Assembly: GCF_000474745.1 (NCBI RefSeq)
Contig: NZ_ASJR01000020.1
Coordinates: 1 to 37,189, forward strand
Source: Chitinivibrio alkaliphilus ACht1
GTDB taxonomy: Bacteria; Fibrobacterota; Chitinivibrionia; Chitinivibrionales; Chitinivibrionaceae
DNA: 37,189 nt
Direction of reading: 5' to 3'
The notes below the pieces were generated by a model. That model did not search any database. It worked only from the letters and a program-made list of their open reading frames with translations, and was not told the origin of the DNA. Positions 31,676 to 37,189 of the stretch are shown one piece after another; the first letter of the stretch is position 1; the number at the start of each line of letters is the position of its first letter. The position numbers and the translations under genes were made by a program.

Positions 31676-32773
31676 TTATTGCATAAGAACTGATTGATAG
31701 GGAATTATACTATGTGAGCCACTGCGAATATCCAGGAAGGCAAAGAGGGTGAAATAAGAGAGTATAAAAAATAGCAGAATAACCTTCAAATGTCTTTGTA
31801 TCCTTAAATAACTCAGAACATAGGGAATAAAGAGAGCTTGATAGATAAGAAAATATAGGGGAATGCGGTGGATACCATAATATCTGGACAAAAGGGATTG
31901 CAGAATAAATCCATAGACATAGAGATTGTAGAACACCCGACCTCGTGTATTATTCATAATCGATTGAGGTATCACAGAGACAATACCCACCAAAAGGACA
32001 GCTTCTCCTAAAAGGCGAGTCCCCCCTCCAACAAACCCTTCACGTGTGAGTATCCTGTAAATAAAACCGGAGTACATTTCCGGTATGAGGTGTTCAAGGA
32101 CAAGGAGTATTACTGCCATGGAAATAGCCGGAATTGCATAGACAATGAGGCCAGCCCCTGCTGCGCCTACAAGGAGCGGTTTCTTCCAGGGTATATTGGC
32201 AATAAAATAAAAGGGAAGCATCAAGATGGCAGAGGCATGAATAGATGCGCCCAGAAGACAGATGCCAAGATATTTAAAAAGGGAACGGGATATGATATAC
32301 CGTACTCCGTAGAAGGTTATGGCCATGGCCATAACCTGGCGCACCTGATTGGTCTGACGGAAGAAAAAACCCGTGCCAAAGAGGATCACCATGGAGAGGA
32401 AAAAATTGCGGCTTTCGTCACTGAGGGTTTTGAGGACGAGGAAATTTGTCACCACGGAACAGACAAAAAAGACTGCCCAAAAATCAAGACCCAGACCAAT
32501 TACCGCCAGATTTAAAATCTCATAGCCTATCTCTGCGGGAGGAAAATTACTCCCCGAGGCATAGCGTTCAAAATACCGCACATATCCCCTGTAGTCGGTA
32601 CCCACATTATAACGTAGCCCATATACAAGACTTATGATGATAAAAAAGAAGATCCACGGTTTAAAGATGGTATAGGACGACGGGGGTGCTCCCGGTGTGG
32701 AAACACGGGGCACGGCATAGATTCTTAGTGACAAAATCAGGGAGAGGAAAAACAGTCCAAGATAAAATTCCAT
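31676..32773 (-). CDS. EpsG/Wzy-like polysaccharide polymerase
   Basis: About 365 residues with ten or more hydrophobic segments. The EpsG-family hallmarks are YGLRYNVGTDYRGY near residues 48-62 and RQTNQVRQVMAMAI near 140-155, found in polymerases of secreted polysaccharides. This protein would join repeat units in the inner membrane. Start 32773 (MEFYLGLFF) with GGGGA upstream was preferred to a longer frame beginning 16 residues earlier. The presence of a polymerase, several transferases and a Wzi-like protein argues for a Wzx/Wzy-type locus, but no flippase is seen in the window. Confidence 0.88.
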   Translation of the reverse strand: MEFYLGLFFLSLILSLRIYAVPRVSTPGAPPSSYTIFKPWIFFFIIISLVYGLRYNVGTDYRGYVRYFERYASGSNFPPAEIGYEILNLAVIGLGLDFWAVFFVCSVVTNFLVLKTLSDESRNFFLSMVILFGTGFFFRQTNQVRQVMAMAITFYGVRYIISRSLFKYLGICLLGASIHASAILMLPFYFIANIPWKKPLLVGAAGAGLIVYAIPAISMAVILLVLEHLIPEMYSGFIYRILTREGFVGGGTRLLGEAVLLVGIVSVIPQSIMNNTRGRVFYNLYVYGFILQSLLSRYYGIHRIPLYFLIYQALFIPYVLSYLRIQRHLKVILLFFILSYFTLFAFLDIRSGSHSIIPYQSVLMQ

Positions 32774-32837
32774 ACTATTTCCCCGTTCCTGGTATTCTAC
32801 TATTGCTAACAAAAAAAACATGGGTGATGCTCATCGC

Positions 32838-33776
32838 TTACTCTCCGTGAATTGTTGTGTATTCATCGTGGAGAAACCCAAAAAGCCCCATAACAATACC
32901 GACAGCCCACCCCAGTTCGTACACTGCCCGGGCTTGCTGCCCCTTCTTTTGTATGAGCGTAGAAAAAAGGATTCCCCCCACGGCCCGGCCGGTCCAGCAA
33001 AAAAATCGGAGAACACATTTTGCCCGCATATACCATGGGTGTTTCCCGGTGAGGATTCCCGTGGCGGATGAAAGAGCCCCGGCGCGGAGGCCCCGTTTGT
33101 AGAGCCATTTATAGGTAAGGCGCGATGCCGGCACATGCTCATAGGAGCAGGCCGTGTGAGAATAGACAATGATAAAACCGGCACGATGTACCTGGGCGGC
33201 AAAGCGGGAGTCACTTCCGCCGCTTTTTTTCAGGCAAATATCAAAGGGGTATGGAAAATGCTCAAAGACCGTACGGTGAATCAGTACACCGTGGGTGTAG
33301 AAGTAAGCTATTTTTGCCCCGTGTACTTCCTTCTTTTGGAAAAAAAACGATTTCTTCCACCACTCAGGAGACCCAGGGGGCAAAACGTATTCCTGGCGAT
33401 TGTATACCACCTGTGCCGAGGTTTCCTCTGCCGTTTCCACCAAGGAGGCCACCCAGGAAGGAGCCACGGTCTGATCATCGTCAATAAAGGCAAGCCACTT
33501 TCCTGAAGTCTCCCGAAGAAAAAGCTCCACTACTTTGTTGCGGGCATAGGGAATACCTTGTTCTTCTTCTGTGCTGTATATTCCCTGTAAAGAGTGTTCT
33601 TCCAGTAGGGTGTACACCTGTTTTTCCGTATTGGGATTGCAGGCGTTATCTACAATAATAAGAGAAACAGAAAGCTCTTTTCTATCGAATTGTTGCCGTG
33701 CTATACTCTCGACCAACGCAGCAAGACCCCGGGGACGGTTGTAGGTTATTATGCCGATTACAATAGGCGTTCTCAT
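32838..33776 (-). CDS. Family 2 glycosyltransferase
   Basis: A 312-residue GT-A protein: PIVIGIITYNRPRGL at the N terminus, IVDNACN, acidic donor motif FIDDDQTVAPSW at about 107-118, and SDSRFAAQVHRAG as the acceptor/catalytic region. The last 60 residues contain two hydrophobic stretches (WTGRAVGGILFS and GWAVGIVMGLFGF) that may tie it to the membrane, as in rhamnosyl- and similar transferases. Its ATG shares one base with the stop of the preceding gene. Confidence 0.9.
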   Translation of the reverse strand: MRTPIVIGIITYNRPRGLAALVESIARQQFDRKELSVSLIIVDNACNPNTEKQVYTLLEEHSLQGIYSTEEEQGIPYARNKVVELFLRETSGKWLAFIDDDQTVAPSWVASLVETAEETSAQVVYNRQEYVLPPGSPEWWKKSFFFQKKEVHGAKIAYFYTHGVLIHRTVFEHFPYPFDICLKKSGGSDSRFAAQVHRAGFIIVYSHTACSYEHVPASRLTYKWLYKRGLRAGALSSATGILTGKHPWYMRAKCVLRFFCWTGRAVGGILFSTLIQKKGQQARAVYELGWAVGIVMGLFGFLHDEYTTIHGE

Positions 33777-34636
33777 TATGATCGTTCCAATTCCTCACAA
33801 ATGCTTGCAATCAATTCTTGGCGAAATTTATAGGCGCCGGTCACATGGTAGACAAAACTTTCATCATTTGGCATATCGTGAAATGTTTTTAATTGAACAC
33901 GTTCATGCGGCGGCAAGTTATCCCCCGGTTTGTTGTTAAAAGTCCCTGGCAATGATTTAAAGGGGATTTTATTCTGTATTTGCAAAAAATATACCAGCGT
34001 TTGTTCTGGGTAGTTTGAGAACAGTAGGGTAGAATGTTGTTGTATTTGTTCGGGAGAAAAAGCATTTCTGAATGATTTCGGGTATATTCGTACTCCACCA
34101 TTCCCATACCATTCGCGTTTGTACTTCTTTCCCGTGGGAAGAGGTATCTTGGCCTTTTTCATACTAAGATAGGAAAGCTTTCCCATACGATCCCCAAAGC
34201 GAATAATGTTCTTGGAAAACCGTGACGAATGTAGTATCGGACACTTTCGCAGCAGTGTATGTGTAGCTATGGTACTACAGGATATAAACCAGTGTTCAGC
34301 ACCTGTTCTCTTTGCACCTAAGGTGTTTTCTGGTATCTGATCAAATAAGTTTGGCGCAGACGGTCTAATACAGCAAGTATCATCTACAATAGCAACTTTG
34401 TCGTAATTTTTCAGATAGTGGTACGCAAGAAACGGTTTTAGGGCATACGCTTTTTTATTAGGTCTCCCCGGTGTATCAGGAAGGTCTGGGAAAGGGTATT
34501 CTCCTTCACTGGGATATGATGAGCAAAGTATAAAGTCAACATTATTATTGTGTGCATACTTTTTAAATAGGTTACTCGTATATTTTACCCATGGTCGATT
34601 TCCTATGGCAGGCATTACTATAGCTGTTTTGTTCAT
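33776..34636 (-). CDS. Putative glycosyltransferase-like protein of the polysaccharide locus
   Basis: A 286-residue protein beginning MNKTAIVMPAIGNRPW. It has a GT-A-like strand ending in two acids (VAIVDDTCCIRP at about 91-102), a late HSTLLFSNYPEQTLVYF segment like the acceptor part of GT8/mannosyltransferase-type enzymes, and a final VYHVTGAYK. I cannot place it in a named family with confidence. AAGGA precedes the start. Its base composition looks more A/T-rich than the neighbours to its left, which may mark a separately acquired module. Start of the co-oriented group; the next gene to the right reads the other way. Confidence 0.7.
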   Translation of the reverse strand: MNKTAIVMPAIGNRPWVKYTSNLFKKYAHNNNVDFILCSSYPSEGEYPFPDLPDTPGRPNKKAYALKPFLAYHYLKNYDKVAIVDDTCCIRPSAPNLFDQIPENTLGAKRTGAEHWFISCSTIATHTLLRKCPILHSSRFSKNIIRFGDRMGKLSYLSMKKAKIPLPTGKKYKREWYGNGGVRIYPKSFRNAFSPEQIQQHSTLLFSNYPEQTLVYFLQIQNKIPFKSLPGTFNNKPGDNLPPHERVQLKTFHDMPNDESFVYHVTGAYKFRQELIASICEELERS

Positions 34637-34762
34637 TCAGGTGTCCTTAGATTACACTGCTATCTGATGATTGGAAATATAAATTATGTAATCTTTTATT
34701 TCTTATATCTGTAAATTATGGACGGAAAATATATTTCTTCGGAATTAACACATGGAGATGTA

Positions 34763-35062
34763 ATGCCCAAGACGACCGATACGATAGTAAAAAAAATTGC
34801 AACTACTTATATGCAAGATCTTGCTCAGTATGGGTATATACTTCCCGGACATAATGGCCCCTATAAAGATCCGGAAACGCCCGTACGAAATACAGCTCAC
34901 GCTGCGGTGGTATTCCACTATCTTGCTCAGAAAACAGGGGAAGAGAAGTATGCTCACGCCCTTGCACAATGCGGCGAGTATTTGCTCTCCTCTGCGGCCC
35001 GGCCCATGGGGCAAACCTTTTTCTGCCGAAAAAATTACAGAAGGATTTTGCAAACGGTCTGA
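34763..35062 (+). CDS. Helical polysaccharide-locus protein, N-terminal part
   Basis: About 85 genuine residues of a helical protein (MPKTTDTIVKKIATTYMQDL, then NTAHAAVVFHYLAQKTGEEKY), ending out of frame. Start ATG 34763 has GGAG five bases upstream; an ATG at 34718 gives 15 more residues without a site. The frame is lost between about 35000 and 35045 and continues in the gene at 34969-35931; an extra A in the six-base A run at 35039-35044 would restore one protein of about 390 residues. The helix pairs recall alpha/alpha-barrel sugar-active proteins, but this is weak. Confidence 0.7.
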   Translation: MPKTTDTIVKKIATTYMQDLAQYGYILPGHNGPYKDPETPVRNTAHAAVVFHYLAQKTGEEKYAHALAQCGEYLLSSAARPMGQTFFCRKNYRRILQTV

Positions 35063-35931
35063 TTGGTCAGGCATGGGCCATTGAGGGGCTTCTTGCTGTC
35101 TACGAAGAACGTGGCGAAGAAAAATATCTTACCTGCGCAGAGGAAGTGTTTCTGCTTCACCCCTTCAAGAGGGCAAAAAAAGCGTGGCACATAGTAAACG
35201 TCGATGGAAGTCATGCAGAGATTGACCCCACCTTTAATCATCAACTTTGGTTTGCCGCAGCGGGGGCTCTAATATGGAAACATTCACAAAACCATGCTAT
35301 TAAATCGGTCTTAGATCTTTTCTTTGCAAATCTGAGTCGCGCCGTACGCACCTCTTCAACAGGGCGGATTCAGCACTCTTTACACAGGCCTAAATCACTA
35401 AAAGAGCGTATTGTCGGAAGCTTAACACTGCTCAAACGTACCAAAGCACGGCTTGTAGCAGGGCAAAGCATGCTCTATAAAGAGCAAGGGTACCACCTCT
35501 TTAACCTTTACGCCTTTGCGCTGATCTACTCAAATGGCTTTGACTCACTCCCCTTCTGGGACTCACCGCTATGGAAAAAAGCGCTCTCCTACTCATTTTC
35601 GTCAACACTCCTGAGTGATTTGGAGAAGAACAACCACTCAAAAGACGTTACAGCCCTCGGCAGCAAACAGACAGAGCTCTCAGTAAATCGATATGGATAC
35701 GCCTATAACGCGCCTGGCTTTGAACTCCCTTATATTTACTCTGTGTTCTCCTCCTTTCTTACCTCGAAGGAGAAAGAAATTATGCTAGCAGTACAGAAAA
35801 AACAGATCGATTTCACCTATGACAGTGAACAGGGGTGTTTTGGGATAAACACAGAAGATGCAAGAACCCTGACCGCCCGTATCTACGAGCTGACGCGGTA
35901 TTTATCTTTTGGGTTTGAGCAGAGATCCTAA
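34969..35931 (+). CDS. Helical polysaccharide-locus protein, C-terminal part
   Basis: From about residue 20 (PKKLQKDFANGLIGQAWAIE) this is the continuation of the broken gene to its left; the first 20 residues are out of frame. It has a periodic pattern of helices with aromatic and small residues, such as NHQLWFAAAGALIWKH, YHLFNLYAFALIYSNG and YAYNAPGFELPYIYSVF, typical of alpha/alpha toroids seen in unsaturated glucuronyl hydrolases, epimerases and VpsJ-like polysaccharide proteins. No signal peptide is seen. It is the only plus-strand gene in this part of the locus, so it has its own promoter. Its end overlaps the convergent glycosyltransferase by 30 bases. A sugar-related role is inferred from context. 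Confidence 0.7.
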   Translation: MRRVFALLCGPAHGANLFLPKKLQKDFANGLIGQAWAIEGLLAVYEERGEEKYLTCAEEVFLLHPFKRAKKAWHIVNVDGSHAEIDPTFNHQLWFAAAGALIWKHSQNHAIKSVLDLFFANLSRAVRTSSTGRIQHSLHRPKSLKERIVGSLTLLKRTKARLVAGQSMLYKEQGYHLFNLYAFALIYSNGFDSLPFWDSPLWKKALSYSFSSTLLSDLEKNNHSKDVTALGSKQTELSVNRYGYAYNAPGFELPYIYSVFSSFLTSKEKEIMLAVQKKQIDFTYDSEQGCFGINTEDARTLTARIYELTRYLSFGFEQRS

Positions 35932-36414
35932 AAACTTTATTTTGCGTTTGAATAACATCTTTTTTAGATGCTCTCGTACCCCCTTGTCTCGGAGGCAGGA
36001 GATTTTTCTGTTTTTATAGGCGGGTACTTCCATCTGTAAGGATATGTCACGACGACGATGTGCATAGGTTTGAATTTTCTTATGGACCTGTTTTTGATTT
36101 ACACCATGAGTGTATTCGTTATACCCTTCAAGCATGAGTATCATCCTGTCCAAATAGTCCAGCTGTTTTTTGTTGTCTGAGTAGATACGTTGATTCCACG
36201 AACCGTGAGTCCCAAGACGTCGTACAGACATAATCTCGTCAAAATAGACTATATCTCCGTGGTAGGCAAGAATGAGCTTTCGCGGCATATCTCCCACGGG
36301 TGATATCTGTTGGAAATGGGGGTGAATGTTAAGAAACTTACTGCGAAAAACCATAGATGCCGAAGGCGCAGAGCTGCCACCTTCATAGAAAAAACCGCCC
36401 TGAAAGCACTGCAT
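35902..36414 (-). CDS. Family 2 glycosyltransferase, C-terminal part
   Basis: The 170 residues continue the glycosyltransferase encoded at 36249-36920. They contain SSAPSASMVFRSKFL, VGDMPRKLILAYHGDIVYFDEIMSVRR and GTHGSWNQR, the usual acceptor and end motifs of family 2 enzymes that decorate capsules, followed by a basic tail (KKMLFKRKIKF). There is no sensible start in this frame; the Met is an internal residue after the break. Adding one base to the six-T run at 36417-36422 on the plus strand joins both parts into one gene of about 340 codons. Confidence 0.75.
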   Translation of the reverse strand: MQCFQGGFFYEGGSSAPSASMVFRSKFLNIHPHFQQISPVGDMPRKLILAYHGDIVYFDEIMSVRRLGTHGSWNQRIYSDNKKQLDYLDRMILMLEGYNEYTHGVNQKQVHKKIQTYAHRRRDISLQMEVPAYKNRKISCLRDKGVREHLKKMLFKRKIKFLGSLLKPKR

Positions 36415-36920
36415 GGTTTTTTATTTTTGGGTGCCGCTATTTCTGTGGACGAGATACGCTTGTTTGTTGAAGAATCGTAAGTGTAGATACGTGCTGCATG
36501 AAATGACATACTGCATCGTTCATTCTTTTCCATATAATCAATTTGTCTTTGCAACTTATGCGGAACAGTCCAGAAATCATCTCCTTCGCAGATAGCAATA
36601 TACTTCCCCTGCGCCCGATTATAATTATTTCCTCCCAGAGGCTTCCCTTGAGACTTCTGATTTTCAGTCTGATAAATCGGTTTAATCAGTGCTGGATATG
36701 CCATTTCATATTCCCGAATAATATCTGCGGTTTTATCAGTGGAGGCATCATCATGAATCAATATTTCAAAGGGAAAGTCCGTTTCTTGAATAAGAAACCC
36801 TTCCAAGGCATCTTCAATATAGGGTTCATGATTATAGGTGATACAGCAGATGCTTACCACGGGGGTGGTTTCCTTCCAGGTACGCATGATCTCTTCTTCA
36901 CTTCGCAGATGTTCTCGCAT
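36249..36920 (-). CDS. Family 2 glycosyltransferase, N-terminal part
   Basis: GT-A domain with VVSICCITYNHEPYIEDAL near residue 20, EILIHDDASTDKT, and the donor-binding CEGDDFW. It is in frame to about KNKKP (residue 168) and out of frame afterwards. ATG at 36920 was chosen because AAGGA lies six bases upstream; the frame remains open to a TTG at 36983 without a binding site. It forms one gene with 35902-36414. The gene is co-oriented with the partial gene at the right edge and with the rest of the locus beyond the helical protein. Confidence 0.8.
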   Translation of the reverse strand: MREHLRSEEEIMRTWKETTPVVSICCITYNHEPYIEDALEGFLIQETDFPFEILIHDDASTDKTADIIREYEMAYPALIKPIYQTENQKSQGKPLGGNNYNRAQGKYIAICEGDDFWTVPHKLQRQIDYMEKNERCSMSFHAARIYTYDSSTNKRISSTEIAAPKNKKPCSAFRAVFSMKVAALRLRHLWFFAVSFLTFTPISNRYHPWEICRESSFLPTTEI

Positions 36921-37037
36921 GAGTATTCCTTGTCGAATCTTTTCTTTAATGTGTTTTTTCATGGGTAAAATATACTTTTTCAAGCACGGAATGCGTTCAT
37001 CAAAGAAAAAGGCTGGGCCGAAGCCCTGCCATAGCGG

Positions 37038-37189
37038 TTACTCGTGAGAGTCATTTTCCTGTCGTGTTAAACGTGCCCGCACCCGCCGCACCAGGGGAGA
37101 AAGCTCAGACACCAGACTTTTATAGGTCTCTTCATACTCCTCAGGAGCCAGATCGGCAAAGTCCTGCACGTGATTAAAGATCATTTTGA
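37038..37189 (-). CDS. Unidentified protein, C-terminal end (runs off the window)
   Basis: An open minus-strand frame enters from the right edge and stops at 37038-37040. The visible end includes MIFNHVQDFADLAPEEYEET and LVRRVRARLTRQEND, a charged helical tail. The internal Met could be a start only if the gene were about 48 codons long, which I think unlikely without a ribosome-binding site. No family is recognisable from so little. Confidence 0.5.
   Translation of the reverse strand, partial: KMIFNHVQDFADLAPEEYEETYKSLVSELSPLVRRVRARLTRQENDSHE

Overview
The window comes from a motile, diderm, fermentative (probably strictly anaerobic) bacterium. It encodes flagellins, the anti-sigma factor FlgM, an outer-membrane Wzi-like barrel, an export-type ABC pair, a polysaccharide locus and the [FeFe]-hydrogenase maturase HydE. 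The gene mix resembles the Fibrobacterota/Chitinivibrio or Spirochaete neighbourhood, but the sequence alone does not settle the taxon. Genes are packed tightly: no stretch over 300 bases lacks a gene, and I saw no tRNA, rRNA, CRISPR array or insertion sequence.

Layout. (1) 1-2150: two near-identical flagellin genes on the minus strand, each with a copied leader and hairpin terminator. The ribosome-binding site of a further minus-strand gene, probably another flagellin, sits at the left edge. (2) 2.2-6.2 kb: a single-domain response regulator, a repeat-type exported protein, an XRE regulator fused to a degenerate nucleotide-cyclase domain, and the group purA - LytR_C protein - rsfS. (3) 6.3-14.4 kb: a minus-strand phosphorelay cluster of three hybrid sensor kinases and one response regulator. 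Two of the kinases are split by single-base frame breaks. (4) 14.6-22.1 kb: a plus-strand operon with overlapping or closely spaced genes: Rrf2 regulator, cysK, cysteine desulfurase, nadA, bioB, mnmA, hydE, APH-fold kinase. The unifying theme is moving sulfur from cysteine into Fe-S enzymes and thiolated products. (5) 22.1-27.4 kb: flgM, an ABC-2 exporter pair, an O-acetylhomoserine sulfhydrylase and a Wzi-like outer-membrane protein. (6) 27.4-37.2 kb: a polysaccharide locus with a UDP-glucuronate-4-epimerase-like protein, several glycosyltransferases, an EpsG/Wzy-like polymerase and a beta-propeller protein. It also holds one helical plus-strand protein and a last gene running off the right edge.

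How it fits together. The operon in (4) is the most coherent system. An Rrf2-family protein with a three-cysteine motif leads a transcript that makes cysteine, strips its sulfur, and encodes enzymes that consume sulfur or Fe-S clusters (NadA, BioB, MnmA, HydE). It ends in an uncharacterised small-molecule kinase. The BioB appears to lack the residue equivalent to E. coli Cys97.

Data-quality caution. Four genes (two kinases, a glycosyltransferase, a helical surface-polysaccharide protein) are each broken by what looks like one missing base, and a homopolymer lies at or near every break. Undercalled homopolymers are the simplest explanation; real mutation, phase variation or -1 frameshifting are alternatives.
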